Positions 7,512 through 15,448 of a stretch of 64,000 bases of DNA are shown piece after piece. The notes below the pieces were generated by a model. That model saw only the letters and a list, made by a program, of their open reading frames with translations. It was not told the origin of the DNA and did no database searches. Location of the stretch: positions 992,001-1,056,000 of the forward strand of contig CAJXKC010000001.1 in assembly GCA_913055685.1 (NCBI GenBank), read 5' to 3'. Positions within the stretch are counted from its first letter, which is position 1; every line of letters starts with the position of its first letter. The translations under genes were made by a program, and so were the position numbers. The stretch is from an uncultured Flavobacteriales bacterium (GTDB taxonomy: Bacteria > Bacteroidota > Bacteroidia > Flavobacteriales > Schleiferiaceae).

Positions 7512-9761
7512 TTAGTCGATGAATATGATGTAGGACTTGCGGTAACGGCCAATAATATTAAGCTGGGCCTGCTCCGCTTTTGCTCGGTCTTTATAAGAAC
7601 GATAGCTGACGCGGTAAAAATCCAACTCAGGGAAATAAAGCACTTTCACTTGCGAATCTTCAATCTCCGCCATGAAATCGTCGACGTCCGTTTTATCCTT
7701 AAAATCCCCCAGAATAATATGCCAGCGGCCCGTTTCTTCGGCTTCAGAGGATGGGCTCTCTTCTTCATTAGCTTGAGAAGGGAAAACGCCCTTGGCCATG
7801 CGACCGCCAACTGAGAATCGATTGTAATTAGGAAGTACCACGGTACCGTCATCAGCTATAATCTGTTCGGGAGAATCCTCCTCAATATTTTCGCTTTCAG
7901 GGGCCTCATAGGTCTCTTCGTCATCGTCTAAGATAATTTCTGTTTGCTGTGCCTTTTGGGCGTCAATTTCTTCCTGAGTTAGCGGTTTTTTATTTGGAAT
8001 TCTTCCTCCACGCAAGAAGCTTGAGTCAACCGGGCTAGGCTTACGCAGTGCTTCGGGTAGGGCTTCTTCTGCCTCGACCTCCATTATGCTATCTAGAGTG
8101 ATTCGGGCCAGGGAGTCTCTTCGTCTTTGTGCTTCGGCTCTTAGCTTTGAGCGTCGACTTAATTCGGCCGAAGTAAGGGGTAAGGTAACTGGTAATCTTC
8201 CTCCCCGTAGGTAAGCGGAGTCGATTCGGATGTATTCAATGTCGCCAGAGAACTCACCCACCCCACGAATGGAATCTAGGCGCCTTCTGCTAAGCGAGTC
8301 TCGTCTCTGTTTAGCAAACTCTTCGTAGCGTGCTTGATTCTCAAGTTCCTCCAATTCATCGTCGCTGAGGTATACAGTGTCACCGTACTGACCAATATAA
8401 TAACCGGTGCGCGAGGCTTCCTCTTTTTCAGCTTGGAGCACAGAATCTCGGTAGGCCTGTTCCTTATACTCCGAACCGTAGACCCGGTTGGGGTCGTAAC
8501 GCCTACCACTTGCAATAAGGTCTACGTTGGGTAATGGAATATTATTCTGACGATAATAAGGCTCATAATTTCGATGGACAGGCGGTAAAGGTCTGGGACC
8601 CTCGAGGGTGTCCATGGCATCTACATAATCATCAAAAATTCCAGAAACCAGAGGTTCGTAATATTCCCAGAAGAATTTTTTACGATCCAATTCATCGCGG
8701 TTATTGTAGAAGAACTTCCGAACGAATTGGACTCCCTTAAAATAACTCAGGCCAAAAGGAGTTGGAGAATCGGCCCAGTCGCCGCAGAAATACCAACGTA
8801 AATTTTCTTTATGATCGCCCAATACTGCCGGGAACTCATTCGGCAATCCATGTGAGGCTAAGATAGAATCGCCATGTTCGGTAGTATGAATTTTATAGGT
8901 GGCTCTAACATTAGCGGTGTCTTTGGCAAAATTGACATCGAACCAATAAGGGTAGCGAATAAATTCAGGTAGACCGTATTTTTTTATCAGCCAATCACCA
9001 GTATTGATGATAGGCAACTCGTGTTTAAGGTCTAAATCGAGCTGCAAGACAAATATTCGCTCCGTTTCATGAACGAAAACAATACCCGGGATATCGTCAT
9101 AAGCAAAAGGTCGCTTGTAGTATTGACGGTGCAGTCTACGCATCCAGCTTGGAATATCGGGATTTAAGAGAGTGTCTAATGAATGGTAATAACGACCGGT
9201 CCAGCCGGTGAAGTCACTTTCCAAGACCCTTTGCATCGCCTGCCGAATACTAAGTGGGGTGGGGGATGCGAGGTTGTTAAATTCGGTGAGAACCAGTTTG
9301 CGGTTGCGGAACATTTTCTCAAAAAGGCGGTACGACTGTTTATTTAGTCCACCGTAAACCAAACGAGAACGTTCGTTGATATCTCTACCATAAACCCATT
9401 CGTTGGTATAGATTCCATAGGCATCGGTATAGTAGAGAAATTCGAAATGCTCTGCTAAGCTATCAACCTCCCGATTATTAAAAACGGAAAGGTCTTTTAC
9501 CACGTACTCGGGGCGGTTAACCGGAAAGAAACCATAATAGTCGTCGCTGATCTCATATTGAGAACCATCGGGCTTGGTCAGTTTCTTATTAGTAGTAATC
9601 CAGTTAAAAGAGCGGTGTTCTACTCCTGAACGGTCCAAAACAGTTTTGTCCAGAATTATTCCAGGTAATTCGGTTTTTGGATAAAAAAACCAAACCAGGA
9701 AACTCCAGAAGGGGATCAAAATGATCAGGAAGAAAATTATTTTTCGTCCTAGGTATTTCAA
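7512..9761 (-). CDS. Membrane-anchored SPOR-domain protein with internal repeats
   Basis: 749 residues. One N-terminal membrane segment (about residues 8-27) anchors a large periplasmic domain (about 30-400) rich in Trp/Tyr that I do not recognise. A low-complexity Asp/Ser/Arg/Glu-rich linker (about 420-670) carries repeated units: RRDSLxRxxLDSI occurs twice and DSxxLRGGRxP twice (near 513 and 577), with a weaker GGR copy near 645. The last 75 residues form a SPOR domain (GRWHIILGDFKDKTDVDDF), which in known families binds denuded glycan strands of septal peptidoglycan. The TTG at 9761 is the only plausible start, because an in-frame TAA lies just upstream. It is divergent from ftsX, hinting at a cell-division or wall role. 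Confidence 0.8.
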   Translation of the reverse strand: MKYLGRKIIFFLIILIPFWSFLVWFFYPKTELPGIILDKTVLDRSGVEHRSFNWITTNKKLTKPDGSQYEISDDYYGFFPVNRPEYVVKDLSVFNNREVDSLAEHFEFLYYTDAYGIYTNEWVYGRDINERSRLVYGGLNKQSYRLFEKMFRNRKLVLTEFNNLASPTPLSIRQAMQRVLESDFTGWTGRYYHSLDTLLNPDIPSWMRRLHRQYYKRPFAYDDIPGIVFVHETERIFVLQLDLDLKHELPIINTGDWLIKKYGLPEFIRYPYWFDVNFAKDTANVRATYKIHTTEHGDSILASHGLPNEFPAVLGDHKENLRWYFCGDWADSPTPFGLSYFKGVQFVRKFFYNNRDELDRKKFFWEYYEPLVSGIFDDYVDAMDTLEGPRPLPPVHRNYEPYYRQNNIPLPNVDLIASGRRYDPNRVYGSEYKEQAYRDSVLQAEKEEASRTGYYIGQYGDTVYLSDDELEELENQARYEEFAKQRRDSLSRRRLDSIRGVGEFSGDIEYIRIDSAYLRGGRLPVTLPLTSAELSRRSKLRAEAQRRRDSLARITLDSIMEVEAEEALPEALRKPSPVDSSFLRGGRIPNKKPLTQEEIDAQKAQQTEIILDDDEETYEAPESENIEEDSPEQIIADDGTVVLPNYNRFSVGGRMAKGVFPSQANEEESPSSEAEETGRWHIILGDFKDKTDVDDFMAEIEDSQVKVLYFPELDFYRVSYRSYKDRAKAEQAQLNIIGRYRKSYIIFID

Positions 9762-9821
9762 TTAATGTGAGGCCATTGGTTCAACTAAAGTACTGCATCT
9801 CTTTAATCGATACATTGGGGT

Positions 9822-9829
9822 CGAAAGTA
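9822..9829 (-). promoter_or_regulatory. Candidate -7 box for the SPOR gene
   Basis: TACTTTCG on the minus strand, about 60 bases upstream of the TTG start. No clear -33 element at the expected distance. Confidence 0.3.
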
Positions 9830-9928
9830 GTTTTCAACAAAGACTTTTTGCTAAGAATTATACGAAAGGCTGCTTTTATTCGATAAAGCGTTAACGAATA
9901 ATTAAGTAGCCTTTTTTTCGAATTTGGC

Positions 9929-9936
9929 TACTTTCG
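9929..9936 (+). promoter_or_regulatory. Candidate -7 box for ftsX
   Basis: TACTTTCG, 17 bases before ATG 9954. It is the same octamer as the divergent box at 9822-9829. Confidence 0.35.
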
Positions 9937-9953
9937 CTGTATTATTGAACTCT

Positions 9954-10832
9954 ATGAGCAAGAGAGAGGATAAATTCACTCGGAGGAGATTGCGCTCTTC
10001 TTACTTTTCGGTAGTAATTAGCATCAGCTTAGTACTGTTTGTCTTGGGATTATTTGGTTTGCTTATCCTTAATACTCAGGAGATTACTCGATCGGTAAAG
10101 GAGAATTTCAGTTTAACTATTCTTTTAGATGAGGACGCTTCCAAAGCCGAAGTCAACCAATTCTTTACCACCTTGCAAGTGGCACCTTACACCAGAGAAG
10201 TTCAAATAATAAGTAAGGAAGATGCCGCCGAAGAGCTCAAACAAACTTTAGACGAAGACTTTGTTGACTTTTTAGGCTACAATCCATTAAGGGATGGAAT
10301 CGAATTACGCTTGAAGGCAGAGGAGCTGGAAGTTTCAAAGTTGGAAAATTTGCAAGCCGATTTTGAGGCAAGAGACTTTGTAACAGAAGTGGTCTACGAT
10401 AAATTACTCATCGAAAAGATGAATGAAAACTTAAAACTCCTAAGCTATGGTTTGCTAGGGGGTGCGGTTTTGTTAACCCTTATTGCTATCGCCCTTATCA
10501 ATTCGAGCATTCGCTTAGCGATATACAGTAAGCGTTTCTTGATTAAAACCATGCAGCTAGTTGGAGCTACCAAAAACTTTATTCGCAAGCCTTTTTTATT
10601 GAAGAGCCTTTTACACGGAATAATTGGTTCGGTAATGGCGGTGGGTTTATTAGCACTGCTGCTGTATTATTTACAACAATACGTTCCCGGCTTAGCGGAA
10701 ATGCAAAAAATTCAACAATTAATCCTTTTGGCGGCAGGTATAATCGTTTCGGGGCTGGTAATTTCCCTAAGTTGTACTTTCTTTGCTTTACGAAAGTACC
10801 TGAACCTTAAGACTGATCAATTATATTTTTGA
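9954..10832 (+). CDS. ftsX: Cell division protein FtsX
   Basis: 292-residue permease-like partner of the ATPase FtsE; the FtsEX complex links division to peptidoglycan hydrolase activation. Layout: a basic N-terminus, TM1 (about 21-42), an extracytoplasmic domain (about 45-160), then three C-terminal membrane segments, as in the family. ATG 9954 gives MSKREDKFTRRRL, which matches FtsX starts better than the in-frame TTG at 9924. ftsE is not adjacent, as is common in Bacteroidota. It heads the ftsX-DUF3098-uppP-truB run, whose first three genes concern the envelope. Confidence 0.92.
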   Translation: MSKREDKFTRRRLRSSYFSVVISISLVLFVLGLFGLLILNTQEITRSVKENFSLTILLDEDASKAEVNQFFTTLQVAPYTREVQIISKEDAAEELKQTLDEDFVDFLGYNPLRDGIELRLKAEELEVSKLENLQADFEARDFVTEVVYDKLLIEKMNENLKLLSYGLLGGAVLLTLIAIALINSSIRLAIYSKRFLIKTMQLVGATKNFIRKPFLLKSLLHGIIGSVMAVGLLALLLYYLQQYVPGLAEMQKIQQLILLAAGIIVSGLVISLSCTFFALRKYLNLKTDQLYF

Positions 10833-10833
10833 T

Positions 10834-11070
10834 ATGCAAGAGCAAACATTCGTTTTCGGAAAGAAAAATTACATACTGATGGGAGCAGGAATCGTCTTGA
10901 TTCTGCTCGGTTATCTACTTATGTCTGGAGGAGGTAGCGATGATCCCGAGGTTTTTAACCCCGAGATTTTCAATGCACGCCGTTTAACTTGGGCACCTAT
11001 TGTCCTATTAGCGGGTTTAGCCCTAGAGGTTTATGCGATCCTAGCTCCAAACAATAGTGATAATGGGTAA
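10834..11070 (+). CDS. DUF3098 family membrane protein
   Basis: 78 residues with two membrane segments (about 14-30 and 52-70) around a short Gly/Asp/Pro-rich loop (GGGSDDPEVFNPEIFNARR). That sequence is typical of the DUF3098 family found between ftsX and uppP in Bacteroidota. It begins one base after the ftsX stop and overlaps the uppP start by eight bases, so translation is probably coupled. The function is unknown; position suggests an envelope or division role. Confidence 0.88.
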   Translation: MQEQTFVFGKKNYILMGAGIVLILLGYLLMSGGGSDDPEVFNPEIFNARRLTWAPIVLLAGLALEVYAILAPNNSDNG

Positions 11071-11860
11071 TGTAGAGTCGGTAATATTAGGGGTTATCCA
11101 AGGTTTAACCGAGTTTTTACCGGTTAGTAGTAGCGGGCACTTAGAGCTTGCCAAGGCAATGTTTGGCGACCAAACCTTACCCAAGGAGAGCCTTTTATTT
11201 ACGGTGGTGGTGCACTTTGCTACCGCCTTGGCTACAATCTTGGTCTTTCGAAAGGAAGTGGGAATAATCTTTAAAGGTCTATTTCAGTTTAAAAGGAACG
11301 ATGAATTCCGCTTTAGTCTGAATATTGTGATTTCCATGATTCCCGCTGCGATAGTGGGTGTCTTTTTTAATGACCTGGTAGAATCTCTTTTTAGCGAAAA
11401 TGTATTGTTGGTAGGCTCCATGCTTTTAGTGACCGGAGTATTATTATTATTTGCCAACAATACCAAAGCAGGAGACGGCTATGTTACCAGCAGCAATGGA
11501 TTAATTATTGGAATAGCCCAAGCAATTGCTATTCTTCCAGGTATTAGTAGAAGTGGCGCTACCATTTCCACCGCTTTACTTTTAGGTATATCTCGTGAGC
11601 GTGCAGCACGTTTTTCATTTTTAATGGTCGTGCCTTTAATCGTAGGGAAAATGGCTAAAGATCTAATGGATGGTGGTCTTAGTTTGGAAGAAGGTATTCC
11701 CCTTCACATTTTCCTAGGTTTTGGGGCAGCTTTTATTACGGGTTGGTGGGCTTGCAATTGGATGATTGACATCGTGAAACGCGCTAATCTTAATTATTTC
11801 GCCCTCTACTGTTTCATAGTAGGTATTATCGCCATTATTTCTAGCTTCATCATCATTTAA
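11063..11860 (+). CDS. uppP: Undecaprenyl-diphosphate phosphatase
   Basis: Integral membrane BacA/UppP enzyme, about 265 residues. It removes a phosphate from undecaprenyl diphosphate to recycle the lipid carrier for peptidoglycan and other glycans. Seen: the two family motifs EFLPVSSSGHL near the N-terminus and PGISRSGATIS in the middle, plus about eight hydrophobic segments. ATG 11063 (MGNVESVILGVIQGLTEF) is preferred to the GTG at 11057. It overlaps DUF3098 by eight bases, and its stop shares one base with the truB ATG. Confidence 0.95.
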   Translation: MGNVESVILGVIQGLTEFLPVSSSGHLELAKAMFGDQTLPKESLLFTVVVHFATALATILVFRKEVGIIFKGLFQFKRNDEFRFSLNIVISMIPAAIVGVFFNDLVESLFSENVLLVGSMLLVTGVLLLFANNTKAGDGYVTSSNGLIIGIAQAIAILPGISRSGATISTALLLGISRERAARFSFLMVVPLIVGKMAKDLMDGGLSLEEGIPLHIFLGFGAAFITGWWACNWMIDIVKRANLNYFALYCFIVGIIAIISSFIII

Positions 11861-12555
11861 TGTTTTCCAAGGCCGAGATTGAAGCTGGTCAGCTTTTTTT
11901 AATTGATAAGCCTTTGCATTGGACCTCTTTTGATGTGGTCAACAAGATGCGTTATGCTTTAAGGAAAGCCCATGGTTTCAAAAAATTGAAGGTAGGTCAT
12001 GCCGGTACCTTGGACCCCTTAGCGACTGGTTTGCTACTTATTGCAGTAGGTCGCAAAACAAAAAGTATTAATGAGCTTATGGGAATGGATAAAACCTACA
12101 CCGGCGAAATCTTTTTAGGGGCAACGCGACCTAGTTACGACATGGAGACGGAAGTCGATAAAGAGTATCCTGTAGACCATATTACTGAAGAAAGCATAGC
12201 GGCCGTGAAGTCTCAGTTTTTGGGGGAAATTGATCAGGTACCGCCCATATTTTCGGCCATCAAGAAAGCTGGTAAGAAGGCTTATGAGTCGGCCCGCGAA
12301 GGAGAAGAAATAAAAATGGAAGCGCGCAAAGTGCGCATTGAGTCATTGAGTCTCGACGCCCAACATTTCCCTGTAATTCAATTTGAAGTTAGTTGCAGCA
12401 AAGGCACCTATATCCGATCATTAGCCCATGATATTGGCAAAGCCTTAAATAGTGGTGCCTATCTGAAATCCTTGCGCCGCAGCTCAATTGGAAGCTTTAA
12501 AGTTGAGGAGGCGCTTCAACTAGAGGAATTCCTAGCGAGTTTACCTCAGTCTTAA
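11860..12555 (+). CDS. truB: tRNA pseudouridine(55) synthase TruB
   Basis: Makes pseudouridine 55 in the T-loop of tRNAs. Seen: the catalytic loop GHAGTLDPLATGLL with its essential aspartate, the N-terminal DKPLHWTSFDVV motif, and the QVPPIFSAIKKAGKKAYE and SCSKGTYIRSLAHDIG motifs. The 231-residue length is normal for a TruB without the C-terminal PUA domain. It overlaps uppP by one base (TAATG) and is followed one base later by the Crp-like gene. Confidence 0.96.
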   Translation: MFSKAEIEAGQLFLIDKPLHWTSFDVVNKMRYALRKAHGFKKLKVGHAGTLDPLATGLLLIAVGRKTKSINELMGMDKTYTGEIFLGATRPSYDMETEVDKEYPVDHITEESIAAVKSQFLGEIDQVPPIFSAIKKAGKKAYESAREGEEIKMEARKVRIESLSLDAQHFPVIQFEVSCSKGTYIRSLAHDIGKALNSGAYLKSLRRSSIGSFKVEEALQLEEFLASLPQS

Positions 12556-12556
12556 T

Positions 12557-13087
12557 ATGTCCCTTACCAAGATTATAAGCGAACTCCAATCCGCCAATAT
12601 TTGGTCGGATCCAAAAAAGCTTAAGCGTGGAGCGTACTTGTCCTCTGCAGGTGAGGTAAATCAGAAGGTATATTGGGTAGAGCAAGGAACTTTACACTTC
12701 TATCTTTTAAAGGATGGAGAGGAGCAATCGATTCGATTTGCCTATCCTGGTAATGTGGTGTCGGTGCTTGACTCCTACATTAGTGCTAAACCTAGTGTTT
12801 ATTATTTACAGGCGCTTCGCGAAGTGCAGTACCGTGAATGCAGCAAGTCAGCTTTCGATGCTTTTCTGAAGGATTCTGATTTGATAGAGCTTTGGAACTT
12901 AAGTCTGCATCAATTGATTTTGGAAATGATGGAGCGCGAACAAGATCTTTTAGAAAAAAGTCCCGCTCTGCGTTTGCAAAGAGTTATGGAAAGAAGTCCC
13001 CGACTGTTTCAAGAAGTGCCCTTTAAGTACATAGCTAGTTATTTACGCATGAGTCCGGAGACCTTATCCCGTTTATTGAATTCTTGA
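12557..13087 (+). CDS. Crp/Fnr family transcription regulator
   Basis: 176 residues. The N-terminal part is a cyclic-nucleotide-binding-like beta-roll (GEVNQKVYWVEQGTLHFY), followed by a dimerisation helix. The short C-terminal helix-turn-helix IASYLRMSPETLSRLL is characteristic of small Bacteroidota Crp/Fnr proteins, and the protein ends right after this helix. No cysteine cluster suggests an Fe-S sensor, and the phosphate-binding RxS signature for cAMP is not evident, so the ligand is unknown. It starts one base after truB and may be co-transcribed with it. Confidence 0.85.
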   Translation: MSLTKIISELQSANIWSDPKKLKRGAYLSSAGEVNQKVYWVEQGTLHFYLLKDGEEQSIRFAYPGNVVSVLDSYISAKPSVYYLQALREVQYRECSKSAFDAFLKDSDLIELWNLSLHQLILEMMEREQDLLEKSPALRLQRVMERSPRLFQEVPFKYIASYLRMSPETLSRLLNS

Positions 13088-13141
13088 TTTCGAGCAAGAA
13101 TTTTACCATCTCCTTGTAGCACCTTGCCAGAAATTGCCAGG

Positions 13142-13693
13142 ATGAAAATAGAACAGCAAGAACTATATCAGCAGCTGCAAACGCTCTTAGAGTCGCATCA
13201 GGCGAAAGCCAATCAATTAGCTAGCTTAGAAACAAGTCAGCTTTTACAGAAACGAGAGGAAACTGCTTGGAATGCCTTGGAGTGCATCGAACATTTAAAT
13301 CGATACGGAGATTTTTACCTTCCCGAATGCCGCAAACGATTATCAGACCATAGTCCTATTTCTAAGGACCTGATGTTTAAGTCGAGCTGGCTGGGGGAAT
13401 ATTTTGCTCAAAGCATGTGGCCAAAGGAAAACTTCAAAGCCATCAAGACCTTTAAAAGTATGAATCCAATTGATTCTCAGGTAAAGCCTAAAAGCCTAGA
13501 GGTCTTTATCGATCAATTAGAACAATGGTCTCTTTTTCTGGAAGAAGCCCAGCGCTATAATTGGAATAAGGTAAAGACCGGGATTTCCATCAGTAGCTGG
13601 CTGCACCTGCGTTTGGGTGATACATTACGGGTGGTTTTTTACCACCATGAAAGGCATTTGAGGCAAGCTTTCCGAGCTGCTAATTTGGTTTAA
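13142..13693 (+). CDS. DinB-like family protein
   Basis: 183 residues starting at ATG 13142; a TTG at 13124 would add six residues. The segment TAWNALECIEHLNRYGDFY carries the helix-borne histidine of the DinB/YfiT four-helix-bundle fold, with further histidines near the C-terminus (YHHERHLRQAF) that could complete a metal site. Family members are metal-dependent thiol-dependent enzymes or of unknown function. It ends on the same TTAA tetramer as the convergent gene. Confidence 0.7.
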   Translation: MKIEQQELYQQLQTLLESHQAKANQLASLETSQLLQKREETAWNALECIEHLNRYGDFYLPECRKRLSDHSPISKDLMFKSSWLGEYFAQSMWPKENFKAIKTFKSMNPIDSQVKPKSLEVFIDQLEQWSLFLEEAQRYNWNKVKTGISISSWLHLRLGDTLRVVFYHHERHLRQAFRAANLV

Positions 13694-14430
13694 TCCAGGT
13701 ACTTGGAGTTCCAGAGTTCTGAGTTAAAGTTCTTCATTCTACTAAAGCCATAAAGCGCCGTTAAGCCGCTAAAAGCCAAGAATAAGTAGAAGAAGAATAT
13801 CACTCGGATGTTCCAACTGTGTTGGTCGTAAGGCCCCATTACCATAGAGTCGGGGAAAAGGGAAACAACAAAGGCAGCCAGAAAGGCTACACTAAATAAT
13901 AGAGTCTTAAAACTTCTAAAAGGGAATACCAATAGGGCACGCAAGGGGTGTAGGTCATTTCCCCATTTGTGAACCAAATAATAGCGCTCATTCCCTAGGG
14001 GGATTAAAAGTAAAGGGTCCTTATCCTTATTCTCTAAATTGAACATCGGTGCCGGTGCCACCAATTTAAAGGACTGAATTTCTATTTCTTGCTTACGCTG
14101 AAGGGCTTTTACCTTGGATACCGCTTCATAAGGAATTTCCCCTTTAAAATATTTTGAGTCTAGAAAGCGCAGGCGATAGCGCGTGCAGAGCGACTTAATT
14201 TGCTCTAAACTATAAATGCGATCGTGCGCTAATTTTTTAAGGTCAAGAGCCTGAGCTTCTTCACTGCCGCCGGCAAAGATTCGATCCAGAATCTGCTTAT
14301 CCAAGGCATCGTCCTGAGCCAGGATTTCTTTAAAAGCTGCTAATAAAGTATCGGGGTTTTTAGCCTCGCTGCGTTTTTTTTCGGTAGCTAAGGCTTTTTC
14401 TAAATCTACACCATTCATATCAATCCGCAT
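13690..14430 (-). CDS. Hypothetical membrane protein with two membrane segments
   Basis: 246 residues. The first about 165 residues look soluble and helical with a charged N-terminus. Two hydrophobic segments follow (about 178-192 and 207-225) near the C-terminus, leaving a short tail. I recognise no family. It is monocistronic and convergent with the DinB-like gene: the palindrome TTAA at 13690-13693 provides TAA stops for both strands, so the two mRNAs must overlap at their 3' ends. Confidence 0.7.
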   Translation of the reverse strand: MRIDMNGVDLEKALATEKKRSEAKNPDTLLAAFKEILAQDDALDKQILDRIFAGGSEEAQALDLKKLAHDRIYSLEQIKSLCTRYRLRFLDSKYFKGEIPYEAVSKVKALQRKQEIEIQSFKLVAPAPMFNLENKDKDPLLLIPLGNERYYLVHKWGNDLHPLRALLVFPFRSFKTLLFSVAFLAAFVVSLFPDSMVMGPYDQHSWNIRVIFFFYLFLAFSGLTALYGFSRMKNFNSELWNSKYLD

Positions 14431-14531
14431 TATTCCTTTTGTCCGACTAAATTAAAAATTTTTTAGGGCGTGCAATATTTTAATAGTTTAACCAGCTATT
14501 TCGTGCAAGGTTCAATCAAAGCCTGCTATTT

Positions 14532-14888
14532 ATGAATGTCGAAGAATTACGAGATCTGGCCCTTTCCTTTCCTGCGGTGGAAGAGTGCTTTCCTTTTGAT
14601 GAGGATACTTTGGTTTTTAAGGTGATGGGGAAAATCTTTTTGATGGTGGCGCTGGAGAAGAGCCCTGTATTTTTCAACTTTAAGGCGCGACCCGAGGATG
14701 GCTTAAAGTACCGCGAGCGCTATCCGGCGATTACTCCTGGTTATCACAGTGATAAAAGGCACTGGAACTCCTTGCAACTAGATGGCTCTATTCCGAGTGA
14801 AGAAACGGCAAGGTTTATTAAAGATTCCTACGACCTAATCGTAGCCTCTTTACCGAAATACAAACAAAAAGAATTGGAAGCTTTATGA
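14532..14888 (+). CDS. MmcQ/YjbR family protein
   Basis: 118-residue CyaY-fold protein. The start MNVEELRDLALSFPAVEECF, the FDEDTLVFKVMGKIF segment and the C-terminal SYDLIVASLPKYKQKEL are diagnostic of MmcQ/YjbR. The family is often labelled DNA-binding, but its physiological role is not established. Its last four bases overlap the start of the DUF502 gene (ATGA), so the two are translationally coupled. Confidence 0.88.
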   Translation: MNVEELRDLALSFPAVEECFPFDEDTLVFKVMGKIFLMVALEKSPVFFNFKARPEDGLKYRERYPAITPGYHSDKRHWNSLQLDGSIPSEETARFIKDSYDLIVASLPKYKQKELEAL

Positions 14889-15448
14889 AAGTCGTATTAA
14901 AGTATTTGCTGCAAGGCTTATTGGTGAGCGTGCCTTTGGCGGTGACCGTGTATGTAGTTTACGAGGTTTTTGTGGTGCTGGATGGACTGATCCCTTTTGA
15001 GATTCCAGGCTTGGGTTTATTGATAATTTTAGGAGCTTTGATTTTGGTGGGTTTTGTTACTAGCCATTTGGTGTCGGACCGGATCGGATCATGGTTTGAT
15101 AAAACCATTCGAAAGGCGCCATTGATAAATTTAATTTACACTGCGGTTAAGGATGTATTAGCGGCTTTGGTTGGAGAGAAGCGAAGTTTTAATAAACCGG
15201 TTTTGGTGCAATTGGGTTCTGAGCCTGAGGTAAAACGTATTGGATTTGTAACCGATAAGAGCTTTGCTAAAAGGGCCGGCTTGGCCGAAGATTATATCAG
15301 TGTCTATTGTCCGCATAGCTACAACATTTCGGGAAACATCTATTTGGTAAAACGGGATAGGGTGGAAGCATTATCTTTACCGCCCGCCGATGTTATGAAA
15401 TACTTAGTTTCGGCTGGAGTAACCCATATTGAAAGCCCCTCAGAATGA
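14885..15448 (+). CDS. DUF502 domain membrane protein
   Basis: 187 residues with two N-terminal membrane segments (about 7-30 and 40-60) and a soluble C-terminal domain. The PLAVTVYVV segment, the IYTAVKDVLAALVG core and the SYNISGNIYLV motif match DUF502. Function unknown. It overlaps both neighbours by four bases (MmcQ-like upstream, PNGase F-like downstream), giving a coupled three-gene operon of mixed roles. Confidence 0.88.
   Translation: MKVVLKYLLQGLLVSVPLAVTVYVVYEVFVVLDGLIPFEIPGLGLLIILGALILVGFVTSHLVSDRIGSWFDKTIRKAPLINLIYTAVKDVLAALVGEKRSFNKPVLVQLGSEPEVKRIGFVTDKSFAKRAGLAEDYISVYCPHSYNISGNIYLVKRDRVEALSLPPADVMKYLVSAGVTHIESPSE

Noticed and set aside
7473-7814. 113-residue plus-strand reading frame
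   Set aside because: Antisense to the end of the SPOR protein, which has a recognisable domain there.
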